From Rosa chinensis (taxonomy: Eukaryota; Streptophyta; Magnoliopsida; Rosales; Rosaceae), in the NCBI RefSeq assembly GCF_002994745.2, contig NC_037092.1, positions 87,954,398-88,018,397 of the forward strand: a DNA stretch of 64,000 nt, in the 5' to 3' direction. A program made the translations under genes and the position numbers. How positions within the stretch are numbered: the first letter of the stretch is position 1; every line of letters starts with the position of its first letter. The notes beneath the pieces were generated by a model. The model searched no databases. It worked only from the letters and a program-made list of their open reading frames with translations, and was not told the DNA's origin. Shown here one piece after another: positions 49,200-60,666 of this stretch.

Positions 49200-52100
49200 C
49201 TAAAGTTTACGGCCCGCATGGGTCAAGCGAAGCAAGTGTTCATCTAGACGAAAGCTAGCGTCAGCAACAGCTCGCTCTGCTTGTCGAACCGCTTCGCGTG
49301 CTTGAGCCAAGTCTTGAGACATCGCTTCGAAGGCGGCCAAGGGTTGCTCTATCTGAGGTTCCTCTTGCTCAAGTTGGGCCGTCACCACCACCAACTGGGC
49401 CTCGGCTTCGATTAGTTGGGTTTGGAGGTCCTGAATGTGGGTCCGAACGTGGTTCTGCGAGATCCGTAGGTCCCTAACACGAATCGCTCGATCACCTAAG
49501 GAGTCGCGAGATGCCTCTGCTTGTTATGCAAGGCCGCGATAATGAGCCTGGACCTGCCTGGCTTGAGCAGTCGCGGTCGTTCTCTCATTAATCTGCGCTG
49601 GAGGTTTTGTATAAGCTCATATATCTCAACGAATTCAGCTTCAGTGATAGTGCGTTCGCGGCGAAGCACCATCAGATACTCTTGAGCTCTGGCAGGTGCG
49701 CCCGGCAACAAAATGTCAGGACCCAGAAGTCGCTGCAGACTGTCCCTCGCTTCATCTGTGACTCCTGGGGGAGCCACTTCGAGTACAAGAACAAGCCTTT
49801 CCAGTCTATTAGGAGGCTCGGGAGGAGGAACGTTGGCAATGACATCAGTATCATCAGCAGCAGCAGGGACTTCCTGAGGCTCGACGACGAGGGCCGCGAC
49901 CGGTTCCGGTGCTGCATTCATATCAGCTCCTACTTCTAGAACCTGGGGGGCAGTTTCTTGAGCCACCATGCCCTCATCAGCGAGCTCGGCAGGGTCAGCA
50001 ACAGAGATTTCCTCAGCAGGGGCGTTACTCTGTAATGGAGAAGGATTGTCAGATATACAAAGATGAACAAGAACTGAGGCATTAATTTTAGACTTAGAGT
50101 ACCTCTGCGATAGGAGCTTCGTCTGAGAGGCTTACCGGCGCGGGCTCTTGAACTGCCTCACCGGGAGTGGGACTAGGCGATACAGGCGTCGACGGTGGTG
50201 CAGCGATCGGTTCCTCAGGTGTTGCATCCGGAAGGGGTGCATTTTCTTCTGGTTCAAGTGAACTATCCTCTATAATCTGCACAGGAATAGAGGCTGAGTC
50301 ACCAGCGGTGCTGAGAGGAGGTGGAAAATTTTCAGGGACTACGGGTGCTGGCGCTTGTGAAGCGGTTGTTCTTTGACTAGCAGCTGAAGAGCCTTCTCCA
50401 GCATGTTCAGATAGTTTGCGACGAACCTGTGAAGGAAAAGGTTATGAAGTATGGACAGAAATATAGATAATTTCTAACATGAGCTCCTTGCTTCTTACCA
50501 ATCGGTCAGCCAGTGGTTCATCTCCTTCCTAGGGGTCAGCGTGAGTGTCCGAGCGATTGCGCTTGCGAGCTATAGCGACCGCAACCTGCCAAAAACAGGA
50601 GGTTAGAATTTAACTCACAGAGTATGATCCTGGAGATAGAGGGTTCTTACGGTTTGTGGATCCTCGTCATCAGAAGAAGAAGAAGAGTGTTCGGCTGCAA
50701 ATTCAGCGAGCACTGCCTTCTGCTTTCCAGATTGTCCGGCGGCCTGGGGAAGCACTGGTTGTGCGGCAGCCAGGGCGCGGCGTACTCCCCTAGTACAAAT
50801 AAGTATGAGTAAAAGGGGGAAACAATGAAGGAGTTTGCAGAGGTTAAGGTTACAGTACTTACTTCTGGAGGGGGTTCACGAATTACGATGCCAGCCTGGG
50901 CCGGGCGAGGAGCCCGCGCAGGTCGGACCACTTGAAGGGGCCGGGGCCTGTTAGTGTCTTCAGAGAAACGAGCGAGCATTTCAATATCGGCAGGATATGG
51001 ATTCCTGAGCTCGCCAAAGAGGGTAGCGAAGAGTTCGTCATCTGGTTGGGTCCAGTAATTGACGGAAACTTCTTTCCACCAAATCTCATATCCTTCTTCG
51101 TTCCGTCTACAGCATTGAGGGTCTGGGCCCAGTCAGGGAGATCAACTAGCACGAGCATGCTCTGTGCCGGCGGGGATCCGGAGGGGGGCCCGAATCTTCG
51201 CCAGGAAGTGTTGTAGTTCCAGGCATCGTACAGAGGGACTGGTACCAATTGGACAAGGCCGAATTGGCGGGCAAAATGATTGGGAGCATAGAGCTCAAAG
51301 CTGAGTTCTTCAGCGGCAATCCGGATGTCTGAACAGGAGACTGCGCGGCGAAACGCCAGGCGAGCACGGTCGGAATAGATAGGATCGCCAGGAAGGAAGC
51401 CATATTGGAGCACAGAGGGGAATCTTCTTCCCAGAATTAAATCACAGTACGGCATGTCGTCTAGCAAATACAGATAAGAAAAGCATTCGGAATAAGGGGA
51501 GATGAGTACTTGTCCTCGCGGCAAAACCATCGACCTAACAGTTGATCGGCCGGTGGAAGTAGCATGATATCTTCACGGCGGAAGAATTGAAAGTATGTCT
51601 GGATCCAGAAATCCAAAATCCAGAAAGGGCCAGAAATGTTGGTCTCAAAGGGATGCATCGTCGCTTGGTACAGCATGCGATAGAGGGCCCCTAACACCGG
51701 TTGTCCGAGCCCGACGTTGCGGCCGTTGTAGAGGGCCGTTGCTAAATAGGTCCAAGTGTCAGTGGGCTTACAGGAGGAGGTACAGAATATGAATTTACAA
51801 AGCCAATACTCAAGGAAAGCGATTCCTTCGATCGCATTGTGTTCCCGGCTGTAATATGCCAACCATCTCGGGTATGAACCACTATGAGCGCTGCGACCTT
51901 GCTGGGCCATGGTCAAAGTAAAGTCGACAGAGTCAAATTGACCATGCACATAGGGCTCGCCATCTATGGGTAGGCCAGTGATGGCAAGGATATCCAACAG
52001 AGTGATGCTCATTTGACCAAATCTAAAGTCAAATGTGTTGGTGGCGGTATTCCAGAAACAGAGGAAAGCAGCGAGTGGCGAGCGATTACCACCACGAGGA

Positions 52101-52516
52101 AGATGGAAACACAAATCAATAGCGTGGGTGATACCTGTAGCATTCCAGTGACCTAGATCCCGCGTCCGCGTCTCACGGTACCAAGAAATCTCCTGTGCAC
52201 TAATGGAGGATGGCAAATTCCCTATCTTGGCTCGGTGGTTTTGGGCACCCCAACCGCTAAAGTCTCCAGGAGTCCTTCGGAGGACTGGAATGGGTCTGCG
52301 AACAGGAAGACCGTATAAGGCAATGGCATCATCCGGGATAACGCCTTGTGGTGCTGGGCCCAACCTGGTGTGGTGGTCGGAGAAACGAAGGAGTAGGGGT
52401 CGGTGAATAGTGGTTTCTAGATGAATGCGAGCACCAATGCTGGTGCCTCAAGTCTGAGCAGCCGTTTCGTTTAATTCTTCTTCCTGATCGATGATGATTT
52501 TCTTAGGGGGAGCCAT
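49200..52516 (-). pseudogene. Antisense PMD gene of element 3 (five exons)
   Basis: The ATG at 52514-52516 lies 267 bp from the 3' LTR. Exon 1 is 52516-50863, exon 2 is 50789-50651, exon 3 is 50585-50499, exon 4 is 50426-50103 and exon 5 is 50029-49200. All four introns are 65-73 bp with GT...AG ends at the same places as in copies 1 and 2. The PMD core (FGQMSITLLDILAITGLP) is near 52020-51970. Damage: TGA near 52450 (Trp in the other copies), a frameshift near 51500, another near 51080, a stop in exon 3, and frame changes in exon 5 near 49600 and 49500. The C-terminus is Glu/Gln/Ala-rich, coiled-coil-like, and ends in RKL. It faces away from its 3' LTR, so a promoter in the 52517-52783 stretch is likely. 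Confidence 0.87.
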
Positions 52517-52783
52517 TTCTGGATCGTTTATAGGGAAGATGCGAGCAGAAATGGGTTTTTTCTGGGTTTAAGAGACTGAAGGGGCTTCTGATGTGACAGG
52601 GTTGCGGCTGTGAGTTTAAATAGAGGATTTTGTGAGGGAAACGATGCGACAGAAAGCGTTTCACAAACGAAAGGACGCGACCTTCATTAATGGCATCGTT
52701 TCCAGCGACCGACACGTCTTCCTAAAAGTCCCCCTTCAATCAGTTGCATTCTAGCGGGCCTGATTTCGGGGCCTGGGGGGCAA

Positions 52784-53600
52784 TGTTTGAGCCCAAAAGT
52801 AATTTTGGCAAAATCCTTTAGTGGGTCTGGGCCAGCGGGCCGATACCTGCGGCCCAAAAATAAGGCTACATGGGTTTGGTTTATAGTTTCGCTCATCCCG
52901 TGTTTCGTAAGGAGATGAAGTCTTATTGAAATCGAGTAGTAGAGACTAAACAGGAAACTTCAATTAAGAATCCTTCCAGGGCAAGGAGCAGTCGAAAACC
53001 CTAAGGTATAAATACAGGGTTAAGCGGCGAAATCAAGGACCTCTCTCGAATCAATCAATCCCAGCGATTACAAAGCCTCCCCGGAGCAAACCCTCAATCT
53101 TGTTGAAACCCGGTGACCGCCCGCCAGTCCTAGTCTCCTCGCGAGCCGACTGTCAGCCTCACCAGATCAACCCGGCGACCGTGCTTCCAGTCCTAGTCTC
53201 CTCGCGAGCCGACTGCCAGTACTACCGCCACCGATACAACCAGCGAAGCAAGGGTAACGCCCTCGCAACCCAGCGAAGCTAAAGTCACGCTTTAGCAAAA
53301 CCCGTGCTTTCTCCAACTTCCCAGTGATTGCTCTACTCAGCCTTCAACGTTGAGTATCGATACGGTGAACGCAAAGAGACCACAACCAAAGCCCTTACCC
53401 GCGTAAGGCAAGAAGTCCTTTTCCGAAAGGCAGGAAAAGAACCCTGTGACGAGGTTGGTGCTCTCCTCGTCCACAACGCTTGAAGAAGAAGTCAGGTCAC
53501 GGGACTACCCCAACGACTGCACCCCGCGGTGCTGGCACGCCTGCGCAACTACTCGCTCAAAAGAGACTGTTTGCACACCAGCTAGTTTTGGAGCCAAACA
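52784..53600 (+). repeat. 3' LTR of element 3
   Basis: 817 bp, paired with 39107-39923 and followed by GGACA. Confidence 0.93.
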
Positions 53601-54044
53601 GGACAAATCAAGCATACGGATGTTTTGGGATGGTAGAGCAAATGGTAGTTCTCCGGAAAAAAGGTTGTTGCTCAAATCTACTATTTCAAGATTTTACAAG
53701 GACAAGAAGAATCTAGAACTTTGATCTAAAGAACCATAAAGTTAATTGTGGGAGAGATTCAAGGGTGTGAAATGTGTGAGATTTCCAAGTGATGATAATA
53801 GAAAAATACCTTCTTTAAGTCCTTTCGAAGGTAATTGCAAAAGGGTGATCTGTCCACCCTGATTACATGTGATGCCCTCCCAATTGCAACAATCAGCGGA
53901 AGTCCAATTTCACAGAGGAGAAGACAGAGTGAGAGCGAAGGACAGCAGAGAGCTGCGTTCGCTTTGGTTGCAAGCATGAATGTTTTCAAAAATGATATTG
54001 GAAGAGAATATCAAGAGCAAGAAGAAGAGGAATGCATTAGCCAT
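53601..54044 (-). pseudogene. RLP1 fragment 1: signal peptide and N-terminal LRRs
   Basis: The ATG at 54042-54044 begins a signal-peptide-like sequence (MANAFLFF). The Cys-paired N-terminal cap (CCNWEGITCNQGG near 53860) and the first LRRs (GNLTHFTPLNLSHN near 53770) follow. Stops near 53925 and 53750 break it. Reading runs into element 3 at NIRMLDLS and resumes at 39106. Together with fragments 2-4 it makes a single RLP gene now spread over 34 kb. Confidence 0.85.
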
Positions 54045-55499
54045 TTGGTGATAAAGCTGCACTAGCAGGTTTGTTCTATATTCATTGTTTTAGATCAGAT
54101 TTCACTCATGTTTGTATATATATTGAACTAAATGAGGTCAGCATTGCCAAATAAATGATGACAACATAGGTTGCCAGAAGGATCAGCAAGTCCATAATCC
54201 AGTCTGACCGTCATTACATCTTTTTTAAGATAGGTATCATTTTCATATTGATAAATAAATGAAGATATTTTGGCATGAAATCTGTATCTATCAGAGGCCT
54301 TTCCTTTCCTGATTTTGTATGTTTACAATTGCATATATCAGCTTCCCTTCCTTTGCTCATAGAATTTATCTAGCGGTCTCTGTTTACTTAGAGAGTACAT
54401 AGCCTCATTACCGAAAGAAAGAAAGAAAGAGACAGAATTATTATGTGAACGAAATGTTCTTTAATCAGCCAAACAAATCAAAACACCAAAGTAGGTGCAA
54501 TATCTAGCCAGCTAGCTTCTAAAGTTCTAATTGATGCTTTTCGTCCTGTTGATTTGCACAGTTATCATCACAATGAAAAAGGTCGAAAGAGATCAGCCGC
54601 ATCTTGGGCCTTTCTGGTGCAGGAAGTTCAAATTATAAGTTAAACCATATGTGCTGTGTTGCTATGCTCTTTGTACCAGTGTCACCCTAGATCTGTTTAT
54701 CTCCATGAAGATGGTGTGGTAATGGTGAAATCTTGTGTAGTGTTCAATTTGGCTTCATGGGACATTCAAAAGCAATTTTGACCAGATATATTCAAACTAT
54801 TTTAATGTCATTGATTCTGTACAATTAACACATTCCTTGGAGGAACATATCTACAGGTAGATAAAAGGCCTTCCAGGTTTTGAAATGAAAAACCAACACC
54901 AGATTTGCATACTGAAGTCTAACCCTTTTATGTCGTATCTATGTTTTATGTGTACAAAGCTTCTGTATGAACAAAGTGCAGATTCCCTGGGTGTATATTT
55001 TCTGTTTGAAAGTAAACTCTTTAATCCAAAGTAAAAGTGACAATTGCAGGAGAGGTAGTGTATACCCAGTAAAAGTTAAAATATTCCATTTAATTCCAAT
55101 TGTAGTCATTTGTTAGGCCACTGCATAGAGGTATTGCTTTAAAGTTGTTCAATTGACCTGAGCTTGATTGTAGTAGTTGCTAAGTCGAAATTTACACTAG
55201 TCTTTAGAGGACTGATAATGCTATGTCGATGAGCATAATGGATGGTAGAAAGGATATGAACAGAAGATGCATGTTTTTCTTTTTCTTCTTTTACATTTCT
55301 GATTTCATCACTCCAAAGTCCAAACAACAGACAGAAGAAGACTACAGAATATTTGAGAGAATACACTGTTAAGTGCGCCTTACATCATACACTACCAGAA
55401 AACAAAAGCAGGCAATATAAGTACAAACCTGGGGATGTGTCTTCTAGCTTCTGAGCCTTTGCTGCATACGCACTGTTATCATCACACGGAGCCTTCTGT
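54045..55499. repeat. RLP1 5' flank and RLP2 3' flank; junction of the tandem units
   Basis: 54045-54560 is the upstream flank of RLP1 and matches 59690-60190. 54575-55430 is the downstream flank of RLP2 and matches 4490-4614 plus 18991-19690. The unit junction is therefore near 54560. The uninterrupted sequence TTCACTCATGTTTGTATA near 54102-54120 is the empty-site counterpart of the LINE insertion at 57688. No gene is seen here. Confidence 0.7.
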
Positions 55500-57630
55500 A
55501 TACATTAATTTTCTAGAAATTGGAAGTAAGCATATAGAACCACAAACTCCCAAAAATCCTACAATGAACCCAAGAACAACCGAAAGCCATGGAATTTGTT
55601 GCCCATTAATGTCCAGATGATCATGGTTGTTGTTTTTGTTGTTCTATTCCTCATTGCCCTTCTTTGGATTTGGCAGACATTCATTTGAAAGTGGTGCACC
55701 ACAAAGTTTCGGATTCCCCTCAAATGCAGAGGCATTGAAGCTTTGGAGCTGAGTACTGGTTGGTATTTATCCTTCAAGATTATTGTATGAGACATTAAAA
55801 GATGACAAGAAGTTGAGACTCGCCAATGACAGATAGATTTTTCCAGACAAATGATTCATGGAGAGATCCAATATCTCCAGGGTTTTTAGGTTGGCCATTT
55901 GCTCTGGAATGTTTCCGGAGAAGTTGTTGTTCCTAAGACTCAGTGTATGGAGAAGCTGCAATTGGCTGATCTCTGTAGGTATGTTCCCATTAATGGTATT
56001 ATTGCCTACATGTATAGCTGGAGGAAAGTAAGACAATTTTGTATGGTAGTAATGTTGTGCTTTTGTATCCGTAGACAGCCAATTCAAGATCAATATATAT
56101 CGATCAATATCGTCTACTTGAGCTGGTGTTTGTTTAGATACCAATGCTGGAAGTCTACAGAGTTCCTTTGGAAATTCACCTGAAATTAGGTTCCTTTCCA
56201 AGCCAATATGAAAGAGCATTGGAAGGGTCCCCAACCCAGTGGTATTGACCCTGATAATCTATTAGAATACAGGTTCAACATTTGTAACTTTTTGAGCTGA
56301 GATAACCATAAGGTTATTTGACCAGTGACCTCACAATCACTCAAATCCAAAAGTCGAAGATTCTGCTGGAATCCATCAAAGTCTTCAACATTGCCAAGAT
56401 CAGCTGGTAGTTCCTCACCTACAAAACTAGCTGTAAAGGAAAACAAGACTTGTGAAACGCATCAATATCTTCATTGCTCCTGTAACATTGGTCAACGTAT
56501 TATCACCAAGAGACAGGAAGGACAAGGATATCAACGATAGAAATCTCAGGCTGTATTTCTCCCTCTAGATTGTTACAGCTCAGTCGAATTTCTTTCAAGG
56601 ACTTGCATGAGTACAGGCTTATTGGAAAGATACCAGTGAAGTTATTTTTCCGTAGATCAAGTTTACTATGCTGACTAAAATAAGAGAAGTTAATCCTGGT
56701 TATTTCTCCTGCAAAGAAGTTGTCTACACTCTACAAGGCGTAATTCTACAAGGTTTGTGCAATTTGTGAGAGACGAGGGCGAAAAAACTTCTAGATTGAT
56801 GAAATCAAGAACCATGAGTTTCAACTTAGAGAACTTGCCAAAATGGTGAGGAAGCACACCACTCAATCGGTTATAGGAGAGATCAAGGATAGTGAGGTTC
56901 ACAAGTTGCAGCATTTAATCACCAAGGACTCCAGAAAGAGAATTAGCACGTAATGAAATTTCTTCAGGTGTGGTAGCATTATACATCTCTATTGGAAGTA
57001 TTCCTGAGAGGTTATTGTAATCAGCATGAAAAACCTGCTGTTTGGAACACTCTGCTAGTCCACGAGATATGTTGTTACTGAATTTGTTGAAGCAAAAATC
57101 CAACAACCTAATTGATGGTGAGTAATCATGAACACAAATAGAGGATGGAATAGAACCTGAGAAGTTGTTGCTGCTGACATTGAAACTAGTCATATTCCAA
57201 GCATGTTGGAAGAATGAAGTTGGTATAGCTCTCCGGAAAGAAGGTTATAGCTCAGATCAAGGACCTCCAAATGATTCAAAGACAAGAAGAATCCAGTACT
57301 TTGGTCTAGTGAACCAGAAACTGAATTGTGAGAGAGATTCAGGTGGGTGAGATGTGTGAGATTTCCATGTGATGATGATAGAAAGATATCTTCTTTTAGT
57401 TTAAGTCCTTTGGAAGGTAACTGCAAATGAGTGATCCAACCACCCTGGTTACATGTGATGCCCTCCCAATTGCAACAACCGGTGGAAGTCCAATTCAACT
57501 GCCGAGAAGGAAAAGTGAGAGCAAAGAACAGCAGCGAGCTGCGTTCGCTTTGGTTGCAAGCATGAATGTTTTCAAATATGATATTGGAAGAGAATATCAA
57601 GAGCAGAAAGAAAAGGAATGCATTAGCCAT
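55500..57630 (-). pseudogene. RLP2: decayed LRR receptor-like protein, tandem copy of RLP1
   Basis: The ATG at 57628-57630 starts a signal peptide (MANAFLFFLLLIFSS), then the N-terminal cap (CCNWEGITCNQ near 57460) and LRRs. Near 57225 a deletion and frameshift remove the segment equivalent to LPSQNIRMLDLSSNHLHGA of RLP1. Later LRR blocks (57193-56915, 56914-56690, 56446-56186) are in changing frames. An island-like segment and final LRRs (56234-55767) come next, then the cap (GNPKLCG-type, near 55720, stop near 55775) and a transmembrane helix (near 55570). It belongs to the RLP2/RLP3-like family, membrane receptors without a kinase. Multiple stops make it non-functional as written. Confidence 0.87.
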
Positions 57631-57687
57631 TTGATGATAAAGTTGCACTAGCACGTCTGTTATCAGATTTCACTCATTTGTATTTAT

Positions 57688-59692
57688 TTTATTTTATTTT
57701 ATTTTATTTTATTTTTTTTTGAAATATGGGCAGTACGGTTGCCCTTAAGCCTTGATCATTAATGAAACCACAAAATATATGGGGGGGACATTTTGCCTAA
57801 ACCCCAAAAGACAATGAGCATCGAGCGAACATCCCGAGATAATAACAGGAGTTGTCTCAGCTAAACATATGCAAGGTTCTAAAAAACGCTAGGCGCTAGT
57901 CGGGCGGTGGCTCGAGGCCTAGCGCCCAGGGGCCTAGGCGGGAGTCTAGGCGGGGACTAGGGGGTTTTTATTTTTCTATTTTTATTTTTATTTTTTATAA
58001 CATAAATAACTATATGTATATATATAATTGTAAATGATCGAGGTTATAAAGATAAAGCTGTAGTAGTGATTACTTTGTCAGCTTGTGTCTATCTTCTCCG
58101 ATTAAAGGGTAATTGATAACATATAATTATAATGATAAAGGAAACCATAACTTTAGGTCTTCATTTATTGAACCTTCCTAGATACATCTCATAAGCCAAC
58201 ACAGAAAACACGCGTCGTACTTCACAACCAAATTTCCAACGACCCCATCTTCTTTCTCTCGCTCTAGATTTAGTGAGAGAAACTAACTCAGTGAGTTTGC
58301 TAAGAACAGCGTTCGGCTCGTCAAGAGGTGCCACAAGCCTGATCTCAAAGGTAAACCTGGTTCGTATTAAATCCCCGATCTGTGTTTTCTAGATTAGATT
58401 ATTTTCCAATTATTGAAATTCAAACCAAAGTTGAGTCTGAGATTCATACCAGTGATGAAGTTGAAGTCTGAGAACTGGGTTTCGTCGTTCTGAGCAAGCG
58501 CCCAGCGTCGAACGCCCAGCGCCTAGAAGCCGCCTAATGCCGCCTAGTCGGCCGCCAAGGGGCCGAACGCCCAGAAGCATCGACTAGCCTAAAATCGAAT
58601 CGGAATGGCCATGCCTAGCGTTGCCCAAGCGGCCGCTAGGCCTATTTTTAGAACCATGCATATGTATTCTAACAAGCACCAATTAGCGAAGAGTATACTA
58701 CTCGCTACTATATTCACTTTACATTTGTGGTGACACACCAGAAAGATATTGCTCATGTGGAGCCATAATTTAATATTACCTTCAGCTTTCCCATTATGTT
58801 GCCATTGGAAAAACAATTCGGTAGCACTTAGTTTCATTCTGCTCCTGGGAGGTTGTGACCATTTGACAAAGCAAGGAACTTGTCACCTAGTCATAGCAGA
58901 CAAAGCACACAAGGTGCGCAGTCAAGGACAAAGCCTATGTCGCCCAACCACAATAGGGTAGGGACTTATTGCCGGCATAAAGCCGCATCCTACAAACAAA
59001 TAACAATAAACTAAAATATGAAAATTAAAAACTGACCCAAGGCCCAATCTCAAAGCCTAGGCCCAATCACTCCTAAGGAATTGGCCAGCCTAGCATCCAA
59101 CCCAAATCTTAGTAAGAAAACACTAGCCCACCACTGAGGCCCAACGTAGCATTAACACCACCGCCGCCTCCGCTGCACCACCTACACCGGCACGCCACCA
59201 TCGAGTCAAGGCCTCGATCGCCTTCACACCACCTTAGCAACCAAACCATACCAAATCTGGGTTGAAAATCCTAGATTGCAACTCTTAGATATCGGGGTCA
59301 AAGCAAAAGGATCGATTGATCCCATCTCCGCCACCCAAGTTGCTCGTCCCTAGCTAGCCAGTCCTGTGACGCAATCTTGACCTGCCCCTGATGCGCACTA
59401 AAGCCTTGAGGTGCAATGGCTCCCTGAGGTACCACCACCGATGCAGTGCCGCCCAGGTATGGTATCTCACTAAATATGTCGTCTTCTGCCAATAGCCGAA
59501 TCCAATCCTGTGACAAACCATCATCACAACAACAGACAACCCGACCGGCTGCACTCACCACCCTCCGACGAGGCCAGAAGCCTGCCTCGACCCAGTGAGC
59601 CACTGAACGAGCACAGAGGAGAATACAAAAACCCTACGTCTTTTTAGAAACTCGTGGAGCGCGTTCTGTGAAAGAATTAGATTTTCCTTATG
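57688..59692 (-). mobile_element. LINE-like retroposon upstream of RLP2 (with nested hAT-like element)
   Basis: The insert is flanked by the 11-bp duplication TTTGTATTTAT (57677-57687 and 59693-59703). On the minus strand it ends in an A-rich tail (TAAAA repeats and an A-run; 57688-57722 on the plus strand). The corresponding site in unit 1 (near 54110) lacks it. A tail plus a variable-length duplication is the signature of LINE-type retroposition. I recognise no reverse transcriptase, so it is 5'-truncated, internally deleted or non-autonomous. A TTTCATTAATGATCAAGGCTT-type stretch before the tail resembles plant LINE 3' ends. Confidence 0.75.
57872..58658. mobile_element. hAT-like non-autonomous element nested in the LINE (787 bp)
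   Basis: The terminal inverted repeats are CA(A/T)GGTTCTAAAAA at both ends. Sub-terminal GCCTAG / CTAGGC motifs recur many times at both ends, as in hAT-type transposase-binding regions. CATATG flanks both sides (57866-57871 and 58659-58664). Because that site is a palindrome and hAT duplications are usually 8 bp, the class is probable, not proven. No transposase is present. Confidence 0.75.
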
Positions 59693-59703
59693 TTTGTATT
59701 TAT

Positions 59704-60310
59704 ATTGAACTAAAATAAGGTCAGCATTGCCAAATTAATTGATGACTACATCCATAAGTCCCCAGAAGGATCAGCAAGTCCATAACCCAGTCTGACCGGC
59801 ATTAAGAAAGATAGTTATCATTGTCATATAGACAAATTATGGAAGATATTTTGTCATGGAATCTATAGCCAAGTTTTGCGACATAGACCTTTCTTTTCCT
59901 GATTCTGTGTACAATTGCACATGTCAGCTTGTCTCGTATAATTATCTACTGGTCACTGTTAAATGTTAACTTAGAGAGTACATATATAGCGTCAAAATTG
60001 TAAAAAAAAAATAATAAAAAAAATAAAGAAAAGAATTTTAAAAAAAAGGTATAATTATTTTGAGAACCAACTGTGCCTTTTGTTTGGCTGATCATCAAAA
60101 CACCAAAGTACGTAGGTGCAATTATCTAGCTAGCTAGCTTCTAATTTTTGTGTTTCGTCCAGTTCATATGCACTCTTATCATCACAATAATGAACTTATT
60201 GTAAGACTTCATGTGGACTATCAATATTCATCAAGTATTATAATAACTAAGCTGCATACTTGCATACTTACAGAACAAGCAAATAGACATTCCTAGTGTT
60301 AATCGATTCA
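59704..60310. other. 5' flank of RLP2, right end of unit 2
   Basis: Matches 54120-54560 up to about 60190 (CAAAACACCAAAGTA...GGTGCAAT, then CTAGCTTCTAA). Nothing coding is seen. It includes an A-rich low-complexity run at about 60000-60050. Confidence 0.6.
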
Positions 60311-60666
60311 TGTTGGATTTCCTATTGCTATCAGTACTGATTTAAGAGGTTACTTTGCTAATGAGGTATACCTAATTGCATATGGAATAGGAATAAGGTT
60401 GGCCTAAATGTAAAAGGATTAGGAAACCTTTATGGGAGGCACCTAATCCTCCATGCCTATTTATAGACCTTGGTCCCTGCTCTAACAATCATATACAAGC
60501 ATTCAAGTTCTCTGCCCCATTAGTGAGATTGCCTTCATCAGATTGTTCAGAGGAGAAGATCAAACATGTCTTTTTCAGGTTAGTCTTCTTACATATGTAC
60601 ATACATCATGTGTTCTTGTCTTGAGTGCAATATATAACTGCATATATGTTTCTAAATATTCTTACA
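60311..60666 (+). repeat. Copia-type LTR (356 bp)
   Basis: Starts TGTTGG and ends CTTACA, with a CTATTTATAGA TATA-like box near 60458. It is followed at 60669 by the primer site TGGTATCAAAGC, complementary in form to initiator-methionine tRNA and typical of plant copia elements. Confidence 0.75.

Larger units (their letters stand above)
39107..53600 (+). mobile_element. Tat-lineage Ty3/gypsy element, copy 3 (14.5 kb, least decayed)
   Basis: Two 817-bp LTRs (39107-39923 and 52784-53600) begin TGTTTGAGCCC and end CA. The duplication GGACA (39102-39106 and 53601-53605) is perfect. The sense strand is plus, opposite to elements 1 and 2. About 15 LTR-LTR differences by eye (about 1.8%). gag-pro and pol are each interrupted by a single in-frame stop, so this is the best reference for the family. 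The region before the 3' LTR ends in a purine-rich GGGGCCTGGGGGGCAA, the likely polypurine tract. It interrupts RLP1 inside the codons for LDLSSNHL. Confidence 0.96.

Noticed and set aside
59298..59603. 101-codon minus-strand frame in the LINE-like insert
   Set aside because: It might be the start of a LINE ORF1, but no domain can be recognised and the continuation is absent.
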